DNA of 64,000 nt, taken from contig CAYSXQ010000001.1 in NCBI GenBank assembly GCA_964435085.1, positions 17,479-81,478 of the forward strand. The letters are read 5' to 3'. The notes under the pieces are model-generated. The model was not told where the DNA came from. It searched no databases and saw only the letters and a program-made list of their open reading frames with translations. The DNA is from UBA917 sp964435085 (GTDB lineage Bacteria; Patescibacteriota; Patescibacteriia; Patescibacteriales; Patescibacteriaceae). A program made the translations under genes and the position numbers. Positions 18,234-25,428 of this stretch are shown here, piece by piece (positions within the stretch are counted from its first letter, which is position 1; each line of letters starts with the position of its first letter).

Positions 18234-19081
18234 ATGGTGAGTAAGGCGAAGATTAGTGTCGACACTTTGATGATTTCTGATGTTCATTTGGGCTATGAAT
18301 TTTCTCGTCCACAGAAATTAATTGAGACTTTGGCTCTCTATGACTTTAAGCAATTGGTTCTGAATGGTGATATTTTTGATGATCTTAATTTTAAGCGACT
18401 TAATAGCGATCACTGGGATGTGCTATCGTGTATTCGTCAGCTAACTAAAACGCATAAAGTAGTGTGGGTGATCGGCAATCATGATGGTCAGGCGAGTATC
18501 TTATCGCGTTTGATTGGAGTCAAGGTTCATGATCAATATATTTGGGCTTCGGGAGGTAAACGTTATTTGGCGATTCATGGTCATCAGTTTGATCGATTTA
18601 TTTCTAAAAATGTTATTATCGGTGGCGCTGCTAGTATGCTGTATAATATGATTAAAAAGTTTGATCGAGGTGAGGGCGGGGCTATTAGTCATTGGATTAT
18701 GGAAAATAATCGTAGTTGGCTGCGTTTGTCTGATGAAGTGGCTAATAAAGCGTCTGCTTATGGTAAGATGCGTGGAGTTGATACAGTTTTTTGTGGTCAT
18801 ACGCATATTGCTCGTCAAGATAAAATTAACGGAGTGAGTTATTATAATAGCGGTTGCTGGGTAGAGTCTCCGTCGCATTTAATTACGATTGTGGGGAAGA
18901 AAGTTACGTTAGTTGCNNNNNNNNNNNNNNNNNNNNNNNNNNNNNNNNNNNNNNNNNNNNNNNNNNNNNNNNNNNNNNNNNNNNNNNNNNNNNNNNNNNN
19001 NNNNNNNNNNNNNNNNTAGAGTCTCCGTCGCATTTAATTACGATTGTGGGGAAGAAAGTTACGTTAGTTGCTGTTGATTGA
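18234..19081 (+). CDS. Metallophosphoesterase (LpxH/YbbF-like), interrupted by an assembly gap
   Basis: All metal-binding motifs of the calcineurin-like phosphoesterase fold are present: SDVHLG, NGDIFDD, GNHDG, HGHQFD and GHTH. The order and size resemble UDP-2,3-diacylglucosamine pyrophosphatase-like proteins, but lipid A synthesis is not expected in CPR, so the substrate is unknown. The coding sequence runs into 100 N at 18917. Because the 55 bases on each side of the gap are identical, joining them restores an uninterrupted frame of about 230 residues ending VTLVAVD and the stop at 19079-19081. The gene is therefore probably intact. No clear promoter or Shine-Dalgarno site. Confidence 0.88.
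18917..19016. other. Assembly gap (100 N) inside the phosphoesterase gene
   Basis: The 55 bases at 18862-18916 equal those at 19017-19071. Collapsing the duplicate keeps the phosphoesterase frame open to its stop, which supports the artefact reading. Confidence 0.93.
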
Positions 19082-19135
19082 TATTAAATAGAGAGATAGA
19101 AATATAGAAAGTTTCTCTGGGTGAGAGGCTTTTTT

Positions 19136-19179
19136 AATTTCAAATTTAAAATTTAAAATTTCAAAACAATTTCAAATTT
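19136..19179. repeat. AT-rich inverted-repeat element, left arm
   Basis: AATTTCAAATTTAAAATTTA and following bases; the inverted partner is at 19391-19420. The same family occurs at 20474-20577, 24758-24904 and 59637-59742. Confidence 0.7.
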
Positions 19180-19216
19180 CTCAATATCTTAATCTAAAAA
19201 CTAAACATAAAGCCTT

Positions 19217-19248
19217 GTCATTCCAGATCTCGGTCTGGAATCTAGAGT
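19217..19248. repeat. REP-like palindrome (GTCATTCC type), left
   Basis: GTCATTCCAGA with an inner hairpin TTCCAGA-TCTCGG-TCTGGAA. It faces the copy at 19306-19342. Confidence 0.65.
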
Positions 19249-19305
19249 AAATAAGGGTATATTTTGTCTAGATACTAAAGGGTATTAAATGATTATTGCT
19301 GATAA

Positions 19306-19342
19306 ACTCTGGATTCCGTGTCGCGGCACGGAATGACAGAGT
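19306..19342. repeat. REP-like palindrome (GTCATTCC type), right
   Basis: ACTCTGGATTCC, then an inner hairpin ATTCCGTG-TCGCGG-CACGGAAT and GAATGACAGAGT. It is similar in type to palindromes found across many bacteria. Confidence 0.65.
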
Positions 19343-19390
19343 AGAGAAGAATGTAAGCAATCTTAAGCATTTGAGAATTGTAATATTAAA

Positions 19391-19420
19391 AATTGTTTTT
19401 AAATTTTAAATTTGAAATTA
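19391..19420. repeat. AT-rich inverted-repeat element, right arm
   Basis: AATTGTTTTTAAATTTTAAA and following bases; the inverted partner of 19136-19179. Confidence 0.65.
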
Positions 19421-19449
19421 AAAAAGCTATTATTGCTAATAGCTTTTTT
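19420..19449 (-). terminator. Terminator of the aldolase gene
   Basis: AAAAAAGCTATTA and TAATAGCTTTTTT form a perfect 13-bp stem with a TTGC loop. It is symmetrical and can also stop rightward transcription. Confidence 0.88.
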
Positions 19450-19461
19450 GGTTTAAGTTTT

Positions 19462-20385
19462 TTAAAAACTAAAGATATTCTTCTTAAGCTTCTCCTTGCC
19501 TTGATAAATTTGATAGGCCTTATCGCTGTTTTCGCCAAAGAGAGTGATGGCGGAGAGAGCATTGGCCATATTAACGGCCTCGCCTAGTGGTTTTTGGTGG
19601 ATATTACGGCCAGTAGCGTTGCCGCGAGCTCCAGATTGGATTTGATCGTAGAGAGTTTTGAGGAATTTCTTAGGCTCGACTGATTCGCCACCAGAGAAAA
19701 TGACGCCAGTACGGCCAGCGGCTTGGATTATTTCTTGGACCTTGTCTTTGCTTGGTGCGTCTGGGTAGTTTAGTTTGACAAAATCAGCGCCGAGAGCAGC
19801 GGCAAGGCCAGCGGCACCGGCGAGGAGGTGAGCGTCTTTAGGTTTTTTGATGGCTCCACCACGGAGATAGATCCATAAGACCACGAGCAGTCCGTGAGCA
19901 TGAGCTTGATGAATTATTTGTCCAGCTTCAGCAAGCATTTTATCTTCAAAGGCGCTACCTGGGTAGAGAGTATAGCCAACACCGGTTATTTTTAGGCGAG
20001 AGGTTTTTTTAAATTCAACAACTTGATCAACGGTGCTTAAAACGGCGTTAACTGGGTCTTTTTTGTCGGTAGGCAGTAGGTCTGTTTTGGAATTAAGCTT
20101 GATTAGATAATTGACGTTGCGATAGTCGGCGGCGTAATTAGCGATGAGCCCCATCTGAGAGGCAAAGACGCCAATTTTAGCTTGGCTGGCTATGCGGAAA
20201 AGATGTTCTGGGTTTTGGTCGTCAGTGGCAATGCCTTCGCCGTAAAAATCATCATTAAGGTGTTCGATTTTTTGGTCGCCAGCAAAAAGCATTAAGCGGC
20301 CAGTATTATTAGTAGCTAGTTTGAAATTTTTGAGATATTGCGCCTTGGCGTGGCCAGGGACGGTGAGGGGAATGTTTATTTTCAT
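19462..20385 (-). CDS. Class I fructose-bisphosphate aldolase (DhnA/FbaB family)
   Basis: The 307-residue protein is a TIM-barrel class I aldolase of the DhnA/archaeal FbaB type. It has LMLFAGDQKIEH near the N-terminus, the Schiff-base Lys region GADFVKLNYP, and phosphate-binding VIFSGGES and GNATGRNIHQ segments. The reaction is cleavage or formation of fructose 1,6-bisphosphate in glycolysis or gluconeogenesis. The start is set at MKINIPLTV rather than an upstream in-frame ATG at 20403, because homologous proteins begin near this point. The gene stands alone on this strand with its own terminator. Confidence 0.87.
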   Translation of the reverse strand: MKINIPLTVPGHAKAQYLKNFKLATNNTGRLMLFAGDQKIEHLNDDFYGEGIATDDQNPEHLFRIASQAKIGVFASQMGLIANYAADYRNVNYLIKLNSKTDLLPTDKKDPVNAVLSTVDQVVEFKKTSRLKITGVGYTLYPGSAFEDKMLAEAGQIIHQAHAHGLLVVLWIYLRGGAIKKPKDAHLLAGAAGLAAALGADFVKLNYPDAPSKDKVQEIIQAAGRTGVIFSGGESVEPKKFLKTLYDQIQSGARGNATGRNIHQKPLGEAVNMANALSAITLFGENSDKAYQIYQGKEKLKKNIFSF

Positions 20386-20440
20386 ATGAGGTGAGTATAG
20401 CATAGCTTTGAATTGTTTTCAAAATTTATTGAAGTTGATG

Positions 20441-20579
20441 TTTAATTTCCAATTTCCTACCACAAGAGCACTCGGAATTTCAAATTTCCAAACAAATCAC
20501 AATAATCAATTCTTCAATTTTGCAAAGTTGTAACTTGGAAATTGTTTTGAAATTTTAAATTTTAAATTTGAAATTTCTT
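20441..20579. repeat. AT-rich inverted-repeat element pair
   Basis: Left arm GGAATTTCAAATTTCCAAAC (20474-20493) and right arm near 20535-20577 (TTGGAAATTGTTTTGAAATT onward) face each other in the gap between divergent genes. A further partial copy lies at 20441-20460. Confidence 0.6.
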
Positions 20580-20586
20580 TAATATA

Positions 20587-20595
20587 TGCTATAAT
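20587..20595 (+). promoter_or_regulatory. Extended -10 promoter of the peptidoglycan-binding protein gene
   Basis: TGCTATAAT 22 bases before the ATG at 20618; no evident -35. Confidence 0.65.
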
Positions 20596-20617
20596 TTGCT
20601 TAATTAAAAATAATATT

Positions 20618-22411
20618 ATGAAAAAAATAAAACTATTGATACTGATGATGTCATTGTCTTTGCTGCCTGGTCTCGTTTTGGCTAGTGCTAGTGAGGGCGT
20701 GATTGATAAGACTCATCGTTATGCTTGGAGTGATAAGATTGGTGCAATTGATATGTCTGGAGTAAAGGTCTTTGATGGTCAGTTGAAAGGTGTAGCGACG
20801 ACGGTGTCTCTGGGAACTATTAGCTTTGATGATCCGTCTTTTAAGGTTTTGAACGATGGGGCTGGTAATTTGAGCGGTTCAGCTTATGGTTCCTTGACTG
20901 GCTTAATTAATTTTACTGGCGTGAAGATTGCTGTTGATGGTTATTTTGCTGGTGTGGCTGATGGTAGCTTCAGTGCTGGTAAAATTTATTTTGATTGTAC
21001 TGCTAATGCAGCTTGTCCGAATGCCTCAAGTGCTCGAGTGGCAACTGATTGGCGACCAGCGGCTAGTCGACAAGAGGTAGTAGTAACAAATACTATTGCT
21101 AAGGCAGCGGAAGCTAAAAATTATTCAGCTTGTGATGGCCTTAATGATTATTTGAGTTACTCGCGTTGTGTGTCTGAAGTTGATGCTAAGCGTTCTCAGA
21201 CTACAGCACTTGCTAGCGAAGAGCCAAAGAGTATTGATGGTGAGTATAGTATTAAGATCGGTGATGCTTCTGGTCTTGTTAACAAGACAACAGTGACCTT
21301 GTATTTGACGGCTGCAAAAGAGGCGGTGGATATGATTATTGCTCGTGATAACAACTTTGGTTTTGGTACCAAGCAAAAAGTTGCTAGTACGGCTACTTGG
21401 TCGATTGATGATGAGCAAGGAGTGCAAACGGTCTATGTTAAGTTTTATGATAAGAGTGGCATGCCGCTAAAGATCGTAGCTGCTACGGTAGCTTTGGATA
21501 AGCGTCAGGGTGATGCGGCTGCTGAAAAAGAGGCGAAGACAGCTTTTAAGTTGCTATATGGTCGAGCGCCGGGTAGCTCAGCGGTTGATTTAGAAGCTTT
21601 GAAAATTATGGCTTACGGTATGAGTGTTGAAGTGCCGCGAGACTTAGCTAAGGAAAAGTTGGCTTTGGCTCGTTTTGTGAAAGTTTATATGCACTCTCCG
21701 ATTGCTGATCAGGAATGGAATATGATTAAGGCTTATAGCTATGCCGAGGCAGTGGTTAAGGCAAGGTCTGGTGCTGTATCGACGGTGACAAAGACTGCTG
21801 ATAGCTTGCCAACTAAATCTGAAGTAGTAGCGACGGTAGTGGAAAAAGATTGTCGTCCAAAGTCAAAACTATTAACCAACTTGGATTTGGGTAGTAAAGG
21901 CAAAGAGGTTATGGCTTTGCAAGATAGTTTGAAATGTCAGGGATTATTGGCTAGTAATTATAAGGTGACGGGTAATTATGATGCTGATACGGAAATGGCG
22001 GTCAGTGCTTTTCAAAAGCAAAATAAGATTTTGTGTAAAAACGGTACTTATTGTGGCGGTATTGGTCCAACGACTCGTGATAAGTTGAATAAGCTCGCTG
22101 TGCTTAAGGTCGAGTCACCTAAAGTAGAATCGCCTAAGACAGAGGCTAAGACTGTGCTTGCAAAGACTGCGCTTAGTAGGAACCTAACTTTGAATATGAC
22201 TGGTGAAGATGTTAGTCAATTACAGACCTTCCTTGCTCGCGATAAGACTATTTATCCAGAGGCTTTGATAACTGGTAAATTTGGTCCTGCGACTGAGGCA
22301 GCGGTGAAGAGATTGCAAGCTAAACATGGCCTGAAGTGTAGTGATGGCACTGCTTGCGGTTATATCGGGCCTGCTAGTCGTAAGAAGATTAATGAATTAA
22401 TGGCTGAGTAG
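20618..22411 (+). CDS. Secreted protein with two C-terminal peptidoglycan-binding domains
   Basis: The 597-residue protein has a signal peptide (about 1-22). The N-terminal 120 residues contain repeated YAWSDKIGAIDMSGV- and SGSAYGSLTGLINF-like strands, related to the beta-rich AWSENIGWINF-type repeats common in CPR surface proteins. A middle region of unknown type follows. Two PG_binding_1 domains close the protein (about 417-493 and 518-597), each with a LGSKGKEVMALQ- or MTGEDVSQLQ-like start, an inserted Cys pair and a GPTTRDKL or GPASRKKI end. It probably attaches to the cell wall. A shared terminator follows. Confidence 0.87.
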   Translation: MKKIKLLILMMSLSLLPGLVLASASEGVIDKTHRYAWSDKIGAIDMSGVKVFDGQLKGVATTVSLGTISFDDPSFKVLNDGAGNLSGSAYGSLTGLINFTGVKIAVDGYFAGVADGSFSAGKIYFDCTANAACPNASSARVATDWRPAASRQEVVVTNTIAKAAEAKNYSACDGLNDYLSYSRCVSEVDAKRSQTTALASEEPKSIDGEYSIKIGDASGLVNKTTVTLYLTAAKEAVDMIIARDNNFGFGTKQKVASTATWSIDDEQGVQTVYVKFYDKSGMPLKIVAATVALDKRQGDAAAEKEAKTAFKLLYGRAPGSSAVDLEALKIMAYGMSVEVPRDLAKEKLALARFVKVYMHSPIADQEWNMIKAYSYAEAVVKARSGAVSTVTKTADSLPTKSEVVATVVEKDCRPKSKLLTNLDLGSKGKEVMALQDSLKCQGLLASNYKVTGNYDADTEMAVSAFQKQNKILCKNGTYCGGIGPTTRDKLNKLAVLKVESPKVESPKTEAKTVLAKTALSRNLTLNMTGEDVSQLQTFLARDKTIYPEALITGKFGPATEAAVKRLQAKHGLKCSDGTACGYIGPASRKKINELMAE

Positions 22412-22417
22412 GATGAT

Positions 22418-22449
22418 AAAAAAGCTTTCATTTGATTGAAAGCTTTTTT
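22418..22449. terminator. Bidirectional terminator between convergent genes
   Basis: AAAAAAGCTTTCA and TGAAAGCTTTTTT form a perfect 13-bp stem with a TTTGAT loop, serving both the gene ending at 22411 and the one ending at 22452. Confidence 0.9.
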
Positions 22450-22451
22450 AG

Positions 22452-23501
22452 TTATTGCCAATTAAGGATTATTTTATCAGGAGCTTTGCTGAGATTCAAT
22501 TCTATGCTGGAGCTTGATGGTGAATAGTTTGAACTGATAAGGCTATTAGTTTGGTTTTTGATTGGATTTAAATTAGCTAGGTCGAGTGTGGTGATTTCCG
22601 GTGAGTTTATCTTTAGGTTGATGTCGTTTGTTAGATTGAGTGTTAGAGTGTTGATATGGCCTTGAAAGTCTAAATTTTGTTTGACGCTTTGATTAGCTAG
22701 ACTGAGGTTGATATCGGAGCCGTTGGTGCGTGCTTGTAAATTCTGGATAGAGAGATTTCTAAAGTTTAGGTCTAATTGACTGGCTCCACTGTTTAGGCTG
22801 AGATTGATTGGTAGATTGTTTGTTAGGGCTAAATCTAATTGACTGCGACTAGTTCCGGCTTGAGATTTTTGACTGACTGATTCGAGTTGGACTGATTGAC
22901 TATTGTCAGTGGCTTGGGTGTTGATCAGGAGTTTGGCGTAATTACTGTTGAGTCCGCCGATAATTAATTTGTCGCTAGTGCCAGCTGAAATGTTGAGGTT
23001 ACCTAATTGATGGACGATGTTAAGATTGGCAGTCTCAGTTAAGCTGAGCTTGTCGATATTGATAGGAAAGCTCTGTTCACTGCTAGGAGAGCTTAGATGC
23101 TTGTTGAATTGGTTGCTAGTTAGTTCTGGTTCAAGGCGGAGGGTGATTTTGTCGCTAATGAAGATGGCAGCGATGGTGAGGACTGTCATGGTGAAGATGC
23201 TACCGGTGACCAGACCAGTCCAGCCTTTGCCGCTGATGAAAGATAATCCGAAGAAGATGAGGATCATTGGCCAAAGTTGCCAGAGACTGAAATTCATATC
23301 TATTGGTAGCCAGCCGCTGTTTTGCGCAAGGTAGAGTAATCCAAGTACTACTAGGAAAAGTCCAAAGGAAAATTTGCCAAAGTCAAAATGCCAAGTGGCC
23401 TTTGGTTCTTCAACCCAGAGCGGTTCTAGTAAGGGAGCTTCAACTGCTTTGATTGCTTTTGTCGAATTTTTGCTTTTGAGTTTAGTTTTTTGTTTAGGCA
23501 T
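22452..23501 (-). CDS. LiaF-like membrane protein with toastrack-type C-terminal domain
   Basis: The 349-residue protein has a Lys-rich start, three membrane helices (about 44-61, 73-90 and 97-116) in a DUF5668/LiaI-like arrangement (FGLFLVVLGLLYL and WQLWPMILIFFGL), and a long beta-repeat domain with alternating Leu/Asn strands that fits the LiaF/DUF4097 toastrack fold. PspC and toastrack proteins work together in envelope-stress sensing in other bacteria. It lies 1 bp after the pspC-like gene, so the two form an operon. Confidence 0.75.
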   Translation of the reverse strand: MPKQKTKLKSKNSTKAIKAVEAPLLEPLWVEEPKATWHFDFGKFSFGLFLVVLGLLYLAQNSGWLPIDMNFSLWQLWPMILIFFGLSFISGKGWTGLVTGSIFTMTVLTIAAIFISDKITLRLEPELTSNQFNKHLSSPSSEQSFPINIDKLSLTETANLNIVHQLGNLNISAGTSDKLIIGGLNSNYAKLLINTQATDNSQSVQLESVSQKSQAGTSRSQLDLALTNNLPINLSLNSGASQLDLNFRNLSIQNLQARTNGSDINLSLANQSVKQNLDFQGHINTLTLNLTNDINLKINSPEITTLDLANLNPIKNQTNSLISSNYSPSSSSIELNLSKAPDKIILNWQ

Positions 23502-23502
23502 A

Positions 23503-23895
23503 TTATTCAGATTGTTTGAGAATTAGGAGACAGCCAAAGGTGATGAGTAAGAAAGGGAAGATTAGTTCATTGCTGATTAGGCGCCAGGTCTGAGGTAGTA
23601 GGTTGTCGCTTAAAATAATTATACCTAGTCCGATGGCAATAAAGCCGAAAAGTTTTTTGCGTTTGAGTTTGGTGTTTGCTTGATGGACTGGATGAGGGTG
23701 CTTTTCGATAGGGATGACGATGCTCATGATAATATAGATGAGTAGTCCTGAGCCGCCGATGATAGTGAGGATGACGAAGGCGAGGCGGATGAGAGTGACA
23801 TCGACAGAAAAATATTCAGCTAGGCCGCCGCAAACGCCAGTGAGAATTTTTTGATCATGAGAGCGATAGAGTTTTTTTATCGTTGGTTTTTTCAT
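23503..23895 (-). CDS. PspC-domain membrane protein
   Basis: The 130-residue protein begins with a PspC domain: KKLYRSHDQKILTGVCGGLA, then YFSVDVTLIRLAFV and the hydrophobic helix GSGLLIYIIMSIVIPIE. Two further hydrophobic stretches follow near 85-128. PspC proteins take part in envelope-stress responses. The start at 23895 is chosen over 23913 because the promoter TGTTATAAT ends only 6 bases before it, so an upstream start would lie within the promoter. It heads a two-gene operon. Confidence 0.87.
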   Translation of the reverse strand: MKKPTIKKLYRSHDQKILTGVCGGLAEYFSVDVTLIRLAFVILTIIGGSGLLIYIIMSIVIPIEKHPHPVHQANTKLKRKKLFGFIAIGLGIIILSDNLLPQTWRLISNELIFPFLLITFGCLLILKQSE

Positions 23896-23901
23896 GCGAG
23901 T

Positions 23902-23910
23902 ATTATAACA
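23902..23910 (-). promoter_or_regulatory. Leaderless extended -10 promoter of the pspC operon
   Basis: TGTTATAAT on the minus strand ends 6 bases before the ATG at 23895, which puts the expected first transcribed base at or next to the start codon. Confidence 0.75.
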
Positions 23911-23964
23911 CAAAAAAAGGAAAAAGTTAAAAGAAGGTAGCTCTTTTTAATTTTAAATTTGATA

Positions 23965-24714
23965 TTAATCAATGTGTCGATGTTTCTTCTTGATGCTTTT
24001 GCGGGCGCGATGTTCGTGGAGGTAGCGTCGATTAGTAACGCGATGTTGTTTGTGAGCGAAATCTAATTCATACACTAGCGGTTCGCTATAAGCTATCTCT
24101 AATTCGGTAATAGCCTCGTCGGAAATATTGTCGAGATATTTAATGAGAGCACGTAGACTGTTGCCGTGAGCAGTGATGAGGATGTTTTGACCAGCTCTTA
24201 ACCTAGGCTCTATTTCTTGAAGATAATAAGGCAGGACTCGCTTATAGGTATCAGCAAGAGATTCGCTCCAGGGCATTTGGTTTTTGCTGAGTTCTTGATA
24301 GCGTGGATCGGCGATAAATTGTTGATAGAGGTGTTTGCTGATTTTGGGCGGTCTACTGCTATAAGAACGACGCCAGAGTGCGACTTGTTCGGCTCCGACC
24401 TGGCGGACCATTTGTTTTTTGCTGAGTCCTTGTAAGTCGCCGTAGTGTCTTTCGTTGAGTTGCCAAGCTTTGGTGACTGGCAGATAATACTGATTCATTT
24501 CAGCGGTGGCAAGATAGAGTGTTTTGATGGCGCGTGTAAGAACACTGGTGTAGCTGTGATCAAAAATTAATCCATGATCACGCATAATTTGACCGGCGTG
24601 CTTGGCTTGTCTGATACCGCGGCTAGACAAGTCAATATCAGTCCAGCCAGTGAAGAGGCCAGCTTGATTCCAGAGACTTTCGCCGTGACGTAATAGGACT
24701 AGTTTATTTTTCAT
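23965..24714 (-). CDS. gpmA: 2,3-bisphosphoglycerate-dependent phosphoglycerate mutase
   Basis: The 249-residue enzyme interconverts 3- and 2-phosphoglycerate in glycolysis. It shows the histidine phosphatase start LVLLRHGESLWNQ with the phospho-accepting His, then FTGWTDIDLSSRG, the LNERHYGDLQGLSK motif typical of dPGM, and LITAHGNSLRALIKYL with the second His. The length is normal. A Lys/His/Arg-rich C-terminal tail is present. The start at 24714 is chosen from the family start and from a promoter 6 bases upstream. It stands alone. Confidence 0.95.
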   Translation of the reverse strand: MKNKLVLLRHGESLWNQAGLFTGWTDIDLSSRGIRQAKHAGQIMRDHGLIFDHSYTSVLTRAIKTLYLATAEMNQYYLPVTKAWQLNERHYGDLQGLSKKQMVRQVGAEQVALWRRSYSSRPPKISKHLYQQFIADPRYQELSKNQMPWSESLADTYKRVLPYYLQEIEPRLRAGQNILITAHGNSLRALIKYLDNISDEAITELEIAYSEPLVYELDFAHKQHRVTNRRYLHEHRARKSIKKKHRHID

Positions 24715-24720
24715 GTTGGT

Positions 24721-24729
24721 ATTATAACA
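24721..24729 (-). promoter_or_regulatory. Leaderless extended -10 promoter of gpmA
   Basis: TGTTATAAT, then 6 bases, then ATG; the same sequence and geometry as the promoter at 23902-23910. Confidence 0.75.
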
Positions 24730-24757
24730 TGAAAGAGCGTGGTTAAGAAGTTGCTTT

Positions 24758-24904
24758 AATTTCAAATTTAAAATTTAAAATTTCAAAATAAATTTTAATG
24801 ATTTAATGTTTTAATTTCGAAACATTTTCATATTTTGTTGTTTTGTAATTAAGATTTAGAATATTTGAAATTGTTTTTAAATTTGAAATTTTAAATTTGA
24901 AATT
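24758..24904. repeat. AT-rich inverted-repeat element pair
   Basis: Left arm 24758-24798 (AATTTCAAATTTAAAATTTA onward) and right arm 24864-24904 (ending AAATTTGAAATT) are inverted copies around a 65-base AT-rich centre. The element fills most of the gap between divergent genes. Confidence 0.7.
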
Positions 24905-24970
24905 AGTCTAGTTTGTCAGCTACCACCATTTATAGTATGCTGTGGAGACAATTAATTTATAGTCAATATT

Positions 24971-25342
24971 ATGATCGATCCACAAACTGTTTTTCAAAAA
25001 ATTTCTAGCTTGAAACGTGAGCAAAAAGAGCTTAAAACTGCTTATCGCGATGCTCTGACTCATGATAAACATTACCAAGAGGCGGCTGAGGCTTTGAAGA
25101 CTTTGCGTGAGAAGAAAGCAACATTGGAATCTAAAGTGCGCGGTGACTTTGGTCCAGAATTTCAGCGTATGGAAGAGCTTAAGCAGTCGATTAGTGATGA
25201 AGAGATGATGCTTTCAGATATCGCACTCTCTAGTGTGATGAAAGGTGAGAAGGTGGAATTATATGATGAGAACGAAGCGCAATACGAACCTATTTTGGCA
25301 GTGAAATTTAAGAAGACAAATAAATTTAAGGATAAAGAATAG
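24971..25342 (+). CDS. Small coiled-coil protein of unknown function
   Basis: The 123-residue acidic and basic protein has no signal peptide or membrane helix. Residues about 10-80 are a heptad-like charged helix (KREQKELKTAYRDAL and AAEALKTLREKKATLESKV), predicted to form a coiled coil. The C-terminal 40 residues are charged and probably flexible. No family is recognised. It is cytoplasmic as far as the sequence shows, with AT-rich sequence and no Shine-Dalgarno site before the ATG. Confidence 0.7.
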   Translation: MIDPQTVFQKISSLKREQKELKTAYRDALTHDKHYQEAAEALKTLREKKATLESKVRGDFGPEFQRMEELKQSISDEEMMLSDIALSSVMKGEKVELYDENEAQYEPILAVKFKKTNKFKDKE

Positions 25343-25390
25343 TGTTGCTATTTGCCTGGTAGAGAAAAGTTGGACGCAGGATGATAAATT

Positions 25391-25399
25391 TGGTATAAT
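25391..25399 (+). promoter_or_regulatory. Extended -10 promoter of the baseplate-J-like gene
   Basis: TGGTATAAT 29 bases before the ATG at 25429. GGAGG at 25421-25425 may act as a Shine-Dalgarno site, but its spacing of 3 bases to the ATG is short. Confidence 0.65.
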
Positions 25400-25428
25400 A
25401 ATTTTATCTTAAATATCCTTGGAGGGCT

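Larger units (their letters stand above)
19082..19461. other. Gene-free region made of nested palindromic repeats
   Basis: No gene is seen here. From the outside in it holds a TAGAAA-type copy (about 19090-19111), an AT-rich element (19136-19179), a REP-like hairpin (19217-19248), a second REP-like hairpin in the opposite sense (19306-19342), the inverted AT-rich partner (19391-19420) and a terminator. The 57 bases between the REP hairpins show no feature. Confidence 0.75.

Noticed and set aside
18842..19033. Frames running through the N block
   Set aside because: They exist only because N codons do not stop translation; the duplicated 55 bp explains the region.
19136..19420. CRISPR array
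   Set aside because: Repeats are AT-rich, inverted and unevenly spaced, and there are no cas genes.
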